From Desulfobacteraceae bacterium (GTDB taxonomy: Bacteria; Desulfobacterota; Desulfobacteria; Desulfobacterales; Desulfobacteraceae): DNA of 38,153 nt. Positions 1 through 7,625 of this stretch are shown here, piece after piece. A model generated the notes under the pieces. The model ran no database searches, was not told the origin of the DNA, and saw only the letters and a list, made by a program, of their open reading frames with translations. Every line of letters begins with the position of its first letter. The first letter of the stretch is position 1. The position numbers and the translations under genes were made by a program. The stretch covers positions 1 through 38,153 of the forward strand of contig JAAEMK010001395.1 in NCBI GenBank assembly GCA_024225635.1. Direction: 5' to 3'.

Positions 1-118
1 GACCTCCTTAACTTTTTAGGAGTGCCTGCGATTGTATATCAAGATGTCAAAGATCAATGGTGGCTATTTTAGCCAACAGAATAAAAAATGTAGCAAACTA
101 AATTAGCAAAAACACAAT

Positions 119-322
119 TTGAGCCTGCGGAATGTCAGCTTTATCGTGCTTTTACCCCAGTACGTCAACGAAATCACCGAGGCAGATATTCTCTCCTTTT
201 GCCGGGAAAATATGGCTGCCTGCAAGCGCCCTTCCGCCATAGCGTTCGTGGACTCCCTTCCCAAAAGCGGCGCGGGCAAGGTGCTCAGGCGTGTTCTCAA
301 GGAGCGGGAGAAGGGAAATTGA
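119..322 (+). pseudogene. C-terminal remnant of an acyl-CoA synthetase (AMP-binding enzyme)
   Basis: The frame is open from about 107 with no ATG; a TTG at 119 is the first possible start. The 67 residues match only the last part of the C-terminal domain of the acyl-CoA ligase (ANL) superfamily: an ITEADILSFCRENMA segment, then KRPSAIAFVDSLPKSGAGKVLRR, in which the lysine of SGAGK is the family's adenylation lysine. A complete enzyme has about 500-560 residues, so the AMP-binding core is missing. The sequence before about 125 is AT-rich and unlike the gene, which places a breakpoint near the start of the homology. It is almost certainly a non-functional relic of a deletion or rearrangement. 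The stop codon and the C-terminus appear intact. Confidence 0.75.
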
Positions 323-380
323 AAAAAGAAATGTCATTTTTGTTGATAACACGGGATGTGGATGGGATCGTTGGCAAGGA

Positions 381-773
381 TTATTTCTCTGTGACCGTGA
401 CCTTGATGCGATAATCCGTTGAATTGTCCTTTCCTGTTTCCATTTGTGCCGACATCCCGGGGGTGGTCACAAATACTGGTGATGCAAGGAGTTGATCGCT
501 CTTTGTTTCGCTTTTTTCCAATAGCCGTGTTTCTACAACAAAGTTCCCCGTCGTTTCTTTTACAGCGTTGACTGAAAATCTGTAGCTGTCCCACTCCATT
601 GTCGCCTCTTGATTGTCGGCAACGACAAATTGGGGGGTGCCTATGATTTCATCACCCACCTGTATCTCCGTATCAACCTGATATCGTGCGATTCGTATGC
701 CTGAACAGCCCGTCCCACCTATGATCAAGCAGCCGATTATGCAAAATGCCCGGAATAAATTTGTTTTTCTCAT
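381..773 (-). CDS. Small putative lipoprotein, beta-rich domain
   Basis: A 130-residue protein with a short basic N-terminus (MRKTNLFR), a hydrophobic stretch at about residues 9-20 and a cysteine at 23 in GTGC, suggesting signal peptidase II processing and membrane anchoring. The lipobox is imperfect because position -3 is Gly. The start is supported by an AAAGGA ribosome-binding site about 8 bases upstream. The mature part has alternating hydrophobic residues, with a block like TPQFVV...ATMEW followed by a later SPVFVTTPGMSAQM block. This layout is seen in small periplasmic beta-sandwich proteins related to secretin or peptidase regulator tails, but I do not recognise a named family. It lies among gene remnants but shows no defect itself. 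Confidence 0.6.
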   Translation of the reverse strand: MRKTNLFRAFCIIGCLIIGGTGCSGIRIARYQVDTEIQVGDEIIGTPQFVVADNQEATMEWDSYRFSVNAVKETTGNFVVETRLLEKSETKSDQLLASPVFVTTPGMSAQMETGKDNSTDYRIKVTVTEK

Positions 774-804
774 TTCTTTTTCCTTTACACTTCCTTGTTG
801 GAGG

Positions 805-1215
805 TTATTCTTCCATCAATATCTTCATCATTTGCTCATGCCTGTTTAAAAAGTCTTTTGTTACAGCATAATGCTCCGTCTCTTCATAATTTACTTCGTA
901 TATCCCGGTTGCGGAGAACTGATATATTTTTGATCTCGGATAGGCCAGTATGATGGGAGAATGGGTTCTACTGGTGGAAAAGGTTGAGCTTTTTGTGCCG
1001 CTTTCCGGGTTAAACCCCTGGGCAACAGCGATCCCTTCGATAAGGGTTGATTTTCCGGTGCCGTTTTCTCCTACAAAGAAGGTGACATCCGGGTGAAAAT
1101 CGATGAAATCCAGTTCTTTTACAGCCGGGATGCAAAAGGGGTATTCATCGTAACTGTCGATTTCATCTCTTTTTAACTGAATCTCCCTTAGATAGGGCCT
1201 GTCTTCGAGTCTCAT
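805..1215 (-). pseudogene. AAA-family ATPase with internal in-frame deletion
   Basis: The 136 residues join the two ends of a predicted ATPase family whose members usually have about 230-270 residues. The N-terminal part carries the Walker A motif GENGTGKST followed by the usual IEGIAVAQGFNPESG segment. The C-terminal part (THSPIILAYP, then IYEVNYEETEHYAVTKDFL) is the family's typical end. In complete relatives the first part continues into an F-x-TR-x-(S/T)HS motif, and the ATHSPILLAYP motif comes about 100 residues later, after the Walker B glutamates. Here STSRTHS runs directly into PIILAYP, so everything between the two THS motifs is gone, including Walker B. The frame is kept, but ATPase activity is unlikely. 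A plausible AAGGATG ribosome-binding site precedes the ATG. Confidence 0.7.
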
Positions 1216-1275
1216 ACCATCCTTGTGGCTGACGATTTATCTGATCGCCTTTTATATGAATGAACCGTTTTGTTC

Positions 1276-1309
1276 AAGTTGAATTTGCCAAGGTTTTATT
1301 CAACTTTTT
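1276..1309 (+). terminator. Weak hairpin with short T-run
   Basis: A 9-bp perfect stem (AAGTTGAAT / ATTCAACTT) with a 13-base loop is followed by a short T-run on the plus strand. It overlaps the stop of the minus-strand remnant next to it. No plus-strand gene obviously ends here, so it may be a leftover of the rearranged neighbourhood. Confidence 0.25.
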
Positions 1310-1614
1310 GACAGCATCTCTTTGTTCGCTGTTTTCATACCCATACGAGCTTTTTTATCCACCCTTTTTAAAAGGTCCGGAACACGAAATCGTCCCGCCA
1401 TTTTGCCGATATTTGAGGCGGCCTGTACCTGAGATATCCCTGCGGATGTAACATAAAGGGGCTTTTTGCTTTGACCGCGAAACATCTCTTCCGCATGATC
1501 TGTATTTGATATCATGGGGCAGGTTGTCTGTCAAAAAAAGAGCTTTTGTAAATGCAGCTATGCAACCATGGGACGTTTTGATGTGGTTGATGTCGTGGAG
1601 TCGGATGATCCTTT
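1300..1614 (-). pseudogene. Endonuclease V-like remnant, frameshifted and truncated
   Basis: Two overlapping minus-strand frames together resemble the C-terminal half of an endonuclease V-family (deoxyinosine repair) protein. The downstream frame (1300 to about 1515) reads RGQSKKPLYVTSAG, then an Ala-rich helix, then GRFRVPDLLKRVDKKAR. This is the family's usual closing pattern, with the (R)G-x-S-xx-P-(L/V)-YV core and the R-x-P-x-LL-x-x-VD end. The piece that should precede it (IAAFTKALFLTDNLP) lies in another frame at about 1510-1600, so a frameshift sits near 1510-1520. The N-terminal half, with the catalytic aspartate, is absent because the next gene ends at 1617. It is non-functional if this reading is right. 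The family assignment comes from memory of motif patterns and is moderate. Confidence 0.45.
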
Positions 1615-1616
1615 GG

Positions 1617-3578
1617 TTAGAGGATGTGACCTGCATCCGTAAGGCTTTGTGAGGGAACCGCCACCCTGGCACACGAAGATTTTACCTCATCATAGATCAG
1701 CCAGGGTCTGGATTCGTATCGTTTTGAAAAGTGAAACGGTATCACCTGGTTGACATTGGCCGCGTTAGCGATTTCCCCGCAGGCCCGTGCCGTCAGATGG
1801 CCGGAACTTGCGGCCTTTTCCTTATGGTCCTGGGTAAAGGCGGCTTCGCAAAACAGGGTATGGGCGTTTTGGGCAAACCGGATCAGCCGGTTGCGATTGG
1901 CTGGGGTATCGGCAAGGTCTGTCGCATACACCAGCTTATAAACCGGACTGACAAGGAGCAGATCGTCAGCCAGGGGGCCGGCGGATGCCAGGCTGTTATC
2001 GGGCAGGGGAATCCGGGCGTCCCGGTTGCCTGCCGCAATGATGCGCTTGAGTTCTCCAATCCATGGGCCCGGGGGAATTCCTCTCTCCATGAGACGTTTC
2101 TTTATAATGTTGAGCTGGGGCATTCTTTTAAAACTGTATGCCAGGACCGGCGTGCCGTGGTCGAGCACAATCGCCTGGATGGTGAATGTCGGGGTTTTAA
2201 GCATGATATTGTCAATTACTTGCTCCCGGCCCAGCATCTTTCTTCCCTTTTTGCCCGCGTGCAGGCCGGATATCTCCAAGTAATCCCCATGATGTTCCGC
2301 CACACGGAACCGGGGGCCGTATTCTCCTATTCGATCCCAATGCACCCCGGCGATCATTCCCTCGATATGGTCGGCCAGTCCGGGGGGGCCATAGATGTTA
2401 CAGGGAGGCAAATCCCCGATCCGGGATCGCAGAAGCCAGAGGAAACCGGCTATGTGGTCCATATGGGCATGGGTGATAAACACATCTGTCAATTGATGGG
2501 CCAGGCGTGCCGGCAGTCTTTCTCCGTCTCCAAGATCGAACAGCATGCTTTGTTTCAGGTTCATCAACCGCAGGTGAAGAAGCGGGTCTCCAAGCACCCC
2601 GTTCATCAGGGTGGCGGTCAGCCCCCCCATCCTGGCCTCGGCCAGGGGGCCTGTCCCGGCTCCGGACCCTTTCCTCCGGAAGGTGACGGAATGGCTGCCG
2701 GCATATGATGCCGCATGTTTAGCCGTTTTCAGCCCACCGTCTTTACTGCGGCATGCGTCCCTGATCACCACCTGGTTAAACGGTTTCTCCTTGCCCGGAG
2801 CCCGGATGCGGAGGGTGTTGTTATCGATCTTGACCACTTCGCCCATGGCAAGTGTTGCTCCTCCATCCAGGAGGGCCACCTGCCTGCCCTGCCACTCCTT
2901 TCCCGCTTCCATGGGAGGAGGGGTTCCTAATAAACTGACCCGGGAAAGGTCAACGTTCATCTCTTTTGCATCCTGGAGATAGGCATTCCACAGGCGTGTC
3001 CGCTGACGCGTTCGTTTGCTTCTCCCCGGGTGGCGGGCCAGGGGAGAGGGCCGTACCCTGTGGATCTTAGCCTGGGTGGACATGAGTTCATTTGCATAGG
3101 GAAGTTTTTTGCCATCCTTGCACAGCACAAGGATGGTTTGGATGGAAGCGGCCTCAACCAGCCCCAGCAGCAGTTCCGCCCCTGCGATGCCCCTGACAAC
3201 CCCTGGCGCGTCCACCAGCAGTATTTCTCTGTCTGATTTCCTGACAAGGCGTTTCACCGCCCATACCAGGGGAAGACGGAACCTGCCTGCGTTCAGGCTG
3301 CAGAGCGCTTCCATGGAAACAAGCCGCCATCTGTCTTTTTGCCACCTGCCAAGGCAAACGGCCCCCGGAACGCCAAAGGCGGGAGAGCCGGGGTCCGCAC
3401 CGAGGCAGAAGCAGGATTGTCCCGCCTTTTCCATGATTCCGGCAAGCGCCGTGGTAAGCGTTGACTTTCCAATGCCCATTTCGCCAAACAACAGGACACG
3501 GCGGGGGGCCTTGCCCAGCGCTTTGGCAATACGCTCCGGTTCATGGGCTGACAGCGGTCCGGGATGGATTGTGCTCAC
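1617..3578 (-). CDS. Fusion of Clp1-type polynucleotide kinase and RNase Z-like metallo-beta-lactamase
   Basis: A protein of about 653 residues with two RNA-processing domains. The N-terminal part (about 15-320) has Walker A GEMGIGKST (32-40), a GADPGSPAFGVPG loop typical of Clp1/Grc3/NOL9 5'-hydroxyl polynucleotide kinases, and a Walker B-like EILLVDAPGVV. The C-terminal part (about 330-653) is an RNase Z-type metallo-beta-lactamase, with zinc motif THAHMDH (369-375), IYGPPGL, the LDHGTPVLAYSF strand, CEAAF, SGHLTARACGEIA and a final FHFSKRY. A longer frame upstream overlaps the methyltransferase gene. I chose a GTG start at 3578 because AGAGGAG lies just before it and it leaves 34 bases to the upstream gene. 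A domain that phosphorylates 5'-OH RNA ends joined to one that cuts tRNA 3' trailers suggests tRNA maturation or RNA repair. That role is inferred. Confidence 0.8.
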   Translation of the reverse strand: MSTIHPGPLSAHEPERIAKALGKAPRRVLLFGEMGIGKSTLTTALAGIMEKAGQSCFCLGADPGSPAFGVPGAVCLGRWQKDRWRLVSMEALCSLNAGRFRLPLVWAVKRLVRKSDREILLVDAPGVVRGIAGAELLLGLVEAASIQTILVLCKDGKKLPYANELMSTQAKIHRVRPSPLARHPGRSKRTRQRTRLWNAYLQDAKEMNVDLSRVSLLGTPPPMEAGKEWQGRQVALLDGGATLAMGEVVKIDNNTLRIRAPGKEKPFNQVVIRDACRSKDGGLKTAKHAASYAGSHSVTFRRKGSGAGTGPLAEARMGGLTATLMNGVLGDPLLHLRLMNLKQSMLFDLGDGERLPARLAHQLTDVFITHAHMDHIAGFLWLLRSRIGDLPPCNIYGPPGLADHIEGMIAGVHWDRIGEYGPRFRVAEHHGDYLEISGLHAGKKGRKMLGREQVIDNIMLKTPTFTIQAIVLDHGTPVLAYSFKRMPQLNIIKKRLMERGIPPGPWIGELKRIIAAGNRDARIPLPDNSLASAGPLADDLLLVSPVYKLVYATDLADTPANRNRLIRFAQNAHTLFCEAAFTQDHKEKAASSGHLTARACGEIANAANVNQVIPFHFSKRYESRPWLIYDEVKSSCARVAVPSQSLTDAGHIL

Positions 3579-3612
3579 GGATAACTCCTCTTTTAATGAC
3601 TCTTTATCGTGC

Positions 3613-4467
3613 TCATTTGACCGCAACAGCAAGGAATTCAACACCGCACTTATCGGACAATTCCACAAGATCCGGTGCGTTTGTCCACCCCGTGCTGTCA
3701 AGGAACTTGCTGAGATCTTCCGGATGGATACTCCAGCGCCAAGGCTCACCGGTTATTTTGATCAGCCATAGAAACGATGCTGTCCATGGACCTGCATCCG
3801 GCCGCCCGTCTGCTCCGGAACGAAGATAGTCAAAGACCATTCGGCTGCCTGTGCCGGTAATTCTACTGCACTGGACAAACAAATCTCTAACTGTATCCTC
3901 TGGCAGGTACATCAGTAAGCCTTCCGCCAGGATCGCCGTTTCTCCGGCAGGGTCCCATGAATCCACGGCAGTTAAAACATCCGCCAGGTTGAGTTCCCCA
4001 AGATCGGCCTGGAGAAGGTGAAGATTTTCCCTCCGGCCCATGGCTTCAATTCCCCTGGCTTTGAAGCGGGCCGTCGCGGGATGATCGATTTCATGGAAAT
4101 GAACACTCGAAAATTCCGGGGCCAGTCGCCAACCCAAGGTGTCGTAACCTGCCCCCGGAATTAATACCTGGGTTGCGCCGGACCCGATTGCGGCTCTGAC
4201 CTGTTGTTCAAAAAATGCCTTCCGATACGCTAAAGCAAGATACATTCCCGGCAACATCCAGTCGAAGGACCTATAAACCCAGGTCATTGATTTGGTACGG
4301 GACCATCGCACCCAGCTATCGGGTATTGCCCCCGAACCCAGGAGTAAATTTTCCGTGGCTTCAACGATGCCGCCGGGAAGTATTTTGTCCATACCGGGTT
4401 CAGAACCCAATGTCAGTATGTTGAGCGCCACTTTGTATGCCGTCGTACTTGGTTGGTCTTTGCGCAT
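3613..4467 (-). CDS. SAM-dependent methyltransferase, LCMT (leucine carboxyl methyltransferase-like) family
   Basis: A 284-residue class I methyltransferase of the LCMT/PPM1-like family. Visible signatures are the helical N-terminal cap with RTKSMTWVYRSFDW, the SAM-binding motif I VLIPGAGYDTLGWRL, the acidic ribose-binding motif HEIDHPATARFKA, a motif II-like LHLLQADLGE, and the ILAEGLLMYLP block characteristic of the family. Known members methylate carboxyl groups or small secondary metabolites; the substrate here cannot be read from sequence. A GAAAGG ribosome-binding site sits 5-6 bases before the ATG. The kinase/RNase Z fusion starts 34 bases downstream on the same strand, so the two are probably co-transcribed. 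The sequence is complete and undamaged. Confidence 0.8.
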   Translation of the reverse strand: MRKDQPSTTAYKVALNILTLGSEPGMDKILPGGIVEATENLLLGSGAIPDSWVRWSRTKSMTWVYRSFDWMLPGMYLALAYRKAFFEQQVRAAIGSGATQVLIPGAGYDTLGWRLAPEFSSVHFHEIDHPATARFKARGIEAMGRRENLHLLQADLGELNLADVLTAVDSWDPAGETAILAEGLLMYLPEDTVRDLFVQCSRITGTGSRMVFDYLRSGADGRPDAGPWTASFLWLIKITGEPWRWSIHPEDLSKFLDSTGWTNAPDLVELSDKCGVEFLAVAVK

Positions 4468-4557
4468 AAAAACCTTTCGTTTTGCATAACTTTAATATAA
4501 ACGGAGGCGCTCCGATATATGCCATGAAATACCAGCGATAGTCCCGTCCGGGAATTG

Positions 4558-5352
4558 CTATATATGGATATTCAGGTTTAATTGCCGATCTCTCTGTATA
4601 TCAAGCAAATCTTGCCTAAGCTGTGTCCAATATCGATGATCTTTTGAGAAAATCACCTCGTCAATCTGTTCTTTCAAATCGGGGAATTGAGTTTTTAATA
4701 TGACTTCAACATTTTGCCAGTTTTGGTCTGACCGCTTTTCAATACTGAGGCCGTATATCCAGATAACGTCAGTGAGAGGAGCCAGCATGTCAATCAATGG
4801 CTTTACATCCGTAATATAAGGAATTACCGGGCAAATCAAAGCGGATGTCTTGATGCCTGCCTTTCTCAATTTAGACAGGGCTTCGATTCTGGCCTCGGTG
4901 TTTATCGGTTTAGCTTCGAATTGCTGACGGATACGGTTATCATTGAATGCAATCGAGACACTGACCGAGGCGTTGTCCATTTTCTTCAATAACTCCGTAT
5001 CACGAACAATCAGGTCAGACTTCGTGAGAATACTTGTGGAAAAACCCTTTTCTAAAAATACCTCCAAGGCCTTCCGGGTTTGTCGATATTCAGCCTCACA
5101 TGGTTGGTAGGGATCGGTATAGTAGCCCATATATAATTTCTGGGGAGATATCTTTTTAAGTCCTTTTCTTAGTTGACCGGCAATGTCCTTATGGATAAGA
5201 ATTTCTTTATCCCAGTCTGTCTCAGCTTGGTTAAGCGCATAGCAGTAGTGGCAGTAATGTTCGCACCCGATATATGGGTCCACTTGATAATCACGGTTTT
5301 CCAGGCGACAAGGTACCAAAACAGGCCTATGAGAACATGTAGATATTTTCAT
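4558..5352 (-). CDS. Radical SAM protein, SPL (spore photoproduct lyase)-like family
   Basis: A 264-residue protein with the radical SAM cluster motif Cys-x3-Cys-x2-Cys at C30, C34 and C37 (GCEHYCHYCYA), preceded by DYQVDPYIGC. The downstream YMGYYTDPYQPCEAEYRQTRKAL block and the SVSIAFNDNRIRQQFE segment are typical of the SPL-like radical SAM group found widely in anaerobes. The enzyme should cleave S-adenosylmethionine at a [4Fe-4S] cluster, but its substrate is unknown. It is shorter than true spore photoproduct lyase (about 340 residues) and lacks that enzyme's extra N-terminal region, so DNA repair activity should not be assumed. The start is well supported by AGGAGG 7 bases before the ATG. 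It appears monocistronic. Confidence 0.8.
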   Translation of the reverse strand: MKISTCSHRPVLVPCRLENRDYQVDPYIGCEHYCHYCYALNQAETDWDKEILIHKDIAGQLRKGLKKISPQKLYMGYYTDPYQPCEAEYRQTRKALEVFLEKGFSTSILTKSDLIVRDTELLKKMDNASVSVSIAFNDNRIRQQFEAKPINTEARIEALSKLRKAGIKTSALICPVIPYITDVKPLIDMLAPLTDVIWIYGLSIEKRSDQNWQNVEVILKTQFPDLKEQIDEVIFSKDHRYWTQLRQDLLDIQRDRQLNLNIHI

Positions 5353-5618
5353 TGGCTATCCTCCTCTCCTTTTGCTATCTGATACATTACAACCAACATA
5401 GAACGATGTTTGTTTGCCGAACAATGAATTCTACAGATCTGTTTATCCCACAAAATTTCATGTTATCCGGAAGAGAAGATAGGAGTTTTGATTTATTGTT
5501 GTACATTATTCTCTTACACGGTGGGGGGCTTTGTCAAGAAATAGGTTCTATTCATATCAGGCTGGAAAGTTACCAAATCCAGCGACGGTGGGGCTTGGGG
5601 CAGCCGGGTGATTTTTGT
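5353..5618. other. Intergenic region upstream of the radical SAM gene
   Basis: This 266-base AT-rich gap lies between two minus-strand genes and should hold the promoter of the radical SAM gene and the 3' end of the DksA/TraR transcript. I see no convincing hairpin with T-run, no RNA gene and no coding remnant. Confidence 0.5.
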
Positions 5619-5966
5619 TTAACCGCTCAGATTCTCAGCGCACCTGACGCACAGGCTGGCTTCCGGCAGGATCATCAATCTTGCAAAAGGAATGGGCTCT
5701 TCGCATTCCCTGCATAAACCGAAATCAGGAGTATCGATCCTGGCCAATGCACGTTCCAGTTTTGACAATGTGAATTTGGCCCTCTTTAAAGCGGCTTCAT
5801 TCATACTCTTACTGTTTATGGCTTCCATGCGGGTGAGCCGTCCAATGGCGTTATCCGGGGCAACGGGTTTTGTAAGCTCTTCATAGGACGAGATGGTTTC
5901 TTTCATCTCGTCTATTTTTGCCTTGATAATCTCTTCAAGTTTTGCTTTTTGGTGGTTTTCCATCAT
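5619..5966 (-). CDS. DksA/TraR-type zinc finger protein
   Basis: A 115-residue protein with an N-terminal coiled-coil-prone half (about 5-75, rich in Lys/Glu) and a C-terminal four-cysteine zinc finger: C85-x2-C88 and C106-x2-C109 in GLCRECEEPIPFARL...SLCVRC. This is the DksA/TraR fold, whose members enter the RNA polymerase secondary channel and modulate transcription, often with ppGpp. The coiled-coil turn APDNAIGRLTRMEA differs from the DPADRAS acidic tip of Escherichia coli DksA, so it is closer to short TraR-like deltaproteobacterial proteins. It may serve general stringent control or a narrower role. There are two adjacent Met codons at the start with only a weak ribosome-binding site, so the exact start is uncertain by one residue. 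Confidence 0.85.
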   Translation of the reverse strand: MMENHQKAKLEEIIKAKIDEMKETISSYEELTKPVAPDNAIGRLTRMEAINSKSMNEAALKRAKFTLSKLERALARIDTPDFGLCRECEEPIPFARLMILPEASLCVRCAENLSG

Positions 5967-5993
5967 ATCGTCTTTTTAAAAGGGGACGCGCAA

Positions 5994-6013
5994 AAAAGTG
6001 CGTTGGCACTTTT
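5994..6013. terminator. Symmetric A/T-flanked hairpin between trpB and the dksA-like gene
   Basis: The inverted repeat AAAAGTGC / GCACTTTT with a GTTG loop has A-runs on one side and T-runs on the other, so it could end transcription in either direction. It lies about 280 bases after the trpB stop and just ahead of the dksA/traR-like gene, a suitable place for the trpB transcript to end. Confidence 0.4.
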
Positions 6014-6294
6014 CATCTTCGGAGCGAATCCCATTGGTTTCTGTTTGTTGTCTCGCCTGCTTCACTCACCTGGTGAGAGATACAATATGATTGAGAATAT
6101 AGCAAGGCGGTTGTGGAACCCGGTTAGTCCCCAAGGGTGAGATCTGCAGATGGGACGGCAGTGATTTCGGGGCCAAAGCTGGTGATGTTGGGGAGGGTGG
6201 CATTGTGGTGGGCGCGGACCTCTATAACACCGGGCCCAAAGCCGTAATGCTTCGGAACCCGGTGTTGCTTTGGGAAAACAAGGCGCTGGAGGGA

Positions 6295-7512
6295 TTAGAT
6301 GCCATACTCCTTGCCGTAGGTGTCGATGACAAAATCGATGTCCTTGTCGCCCCGGCCAGAGAGGTTGACGAGGATGGTCTTGCCTTTACCCTCTTCCCTG
6401 GCGAGCTTTGCCGCAAAGGCCACGGCATGGGCGCTCTCGATGGCCGGGATGATGCCGTCGCTCCTGGAGAGGCCGAAGAAAGCGTCAATGGCCTCTTTGT
6501 CGTTGGCGGTCACGTAGTTGACCCTGCCGAGATCTTTCAACAGGGAGTGCTGGGGACCCACGCCGGGATAGTCGAGGCCGCTTGCGACCGAGTAGACCGG
6601 CAGGGGCTCGCCCGCCTCGTCCTGGAGAAGGTAGGAGTGGAAGCCGTGGAGGGTGCCGGGTTTGCCGAAGCTCAGGGTGGCTGCGTGCTCACCCTCCTTG
6701 AACCCTTTGCCTGCAGGCTCGACCCCGTAGATCTTGATATCCTTTTTTTCGAGAAAGGCGGAAAAGAGGCCAATGGCATTGGAGCCGCCCCCAACGCAGG
6801 CCACCAGGTTGTCGGGATCCTTGCCGGTCATCTCGAGAAACTGCTGTTCCGCTTCAACGCCCACGATCTTCTGGAAATCCCTGACCATCATGGGAAAGGG
6901 GTGGGGGCCAACCACCGAGCCGATGGCGTAGAGCTGGTTGACGGGATCTTCAAGATAGGCTTCAAAGGCAGCGTCTACCGCATCCTTGAGGGTCTGGGTG
7001 CCCCGGTTCACCGGAATCACGTTGGCGCCGAGGATCTTCATCCGTATCACGTTGGGGTGCTCTTTCTTGATGTCGATCACGCCCATGTAAATGTCGCATT
7101 CAAGGCCCACAATGGTGGCGGCCGTTGCAAGAGCCACCCCGTGCTGGCCTGCTCCTGTTTCGGCGATGAGCTTTTTCTTGCCCATTTTCTTTGCAAGCAG
7201 GGCTTCGCCCAGGCAGTGGTTGATCTTGTGGGCGCCGGTGTGGTTCAGGTCCTCACGTTTGAGATAGATGTCGGCGCCGCCGATTTTTTCAGAGAGATTT
7301 TTCGCGTGGAAGATGGGGGAGGGGCGGCCGGTAAAGTGCCGGTTGAGCATTGCAAGCTCCCGGATGAAGCTTTCGTCCTTTCTGATGGCAATATAGCTTT
7401 CCGTGATCTCATCCAGAACGTCCTGGAGTTCGGGGGGGACAAAACTTCCTCCGTAATTGCCAAAGTATCCTTTGCTGTCCGGCAGCTGGTAATCGTTGAT
7501 GGTGTCGCTCAT
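6295..7512 (-). CDS. trpB: Tryptophan synthase beta chain
   Basis: A 405-residue TrpB of the usual length. It catalyses the last step of tryptophan synthesis, joining indole to serine using PLP. Clear landmarks are [14 protein letters not shown] near the N-terminus, the PLP-binding lysine K96 in HTGAHKINH, the catalytic glutamate E118 in [11 protein letters not shown], the phosphate-binding GGGSNAIG loop, and the terminal NLSGRGDKD. It belongs to the TrpB1 type that normally pairs with TrpA, but no trpA or other trp gene is next to it. An AAAGGA ribosome-binding site lies 8 bases before the ATG, and a reasonable promoter lies about 50 bases further up. The long plus-strand open frame over the same DNA is a codon-bias artefact. 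Confidence 0.97.
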   Translation of the reverse strand: MSDTINDYQLPDSKGYFGNYGGSFVPPELQDVLDEITESYIAIRKDESFIRELAMLNRHFTGRPSPIFHAKNLSEKIGGADIYLKREDLNHTGAHKINHCLGEALLAKKMGKKKLIAETGAGQHGVALATAATIVGLECDIYMGVIDIKKEHPNVIRMKILGANVIPVNRGTQTLKDAVDAAFEAYLEDPVNQLYAIGSVVGPHPFPMMVRDFQKIVGVEAEQQFLEMTGKDPDNLVACVGGGSNAIGLFSAFLEKKDIKIYGVEPAGKGFKEGEHAATLSFGKPGTLHGFHSYLLQDEAGEPLPVYSVASGLDYPGVGPQHSLLKDLGRVNYVTANDKEAIDAFFGLSRSDGIIPAIESAHAVAFAAKLAREEGKGKTILVNLSGRGDKDIDFVIDTYGKEYGI

Positions 7513-7562
7513 TATGGGTTCCTTTCTCTCTGAAAGTTAAATTCTGTTTCTATGTGGAGAAA

Positions 7563-7591
7563 CATATACAGGGCTGAGCTGCAAAATGCAA
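7563..7591 (-). promoter_or_regulatory. Putative sigma70 promoter of trpB
   Basis: Read on the minus strand: TTGCAT (7586-7591), a 17-base spacer, then TATATG (7563-7568), giving a leader of roughly 45 bases before the trpB ATG. The leader is too short for a trp leader peptide and attenuator, and none is seen. Confidence 0.4.
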
Positions 7592-7625
7592 CTCTTTTTG
7601 TAACTGTTCATTGAAAAAAGAAGGT

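Noticed and set aside
6205-7533. 442-codon plus-strand open frame opposite trpB
   Set aside because: It is the mirror of a highly conserved trpB in GC-rich DNA; the translation is low-complexity and matches no family.
7513-7625. trp attenuator and leader peptide before trpB
   Set aside because: No small open frame with tandem Trp codons and no alternative terminator pair is visible.
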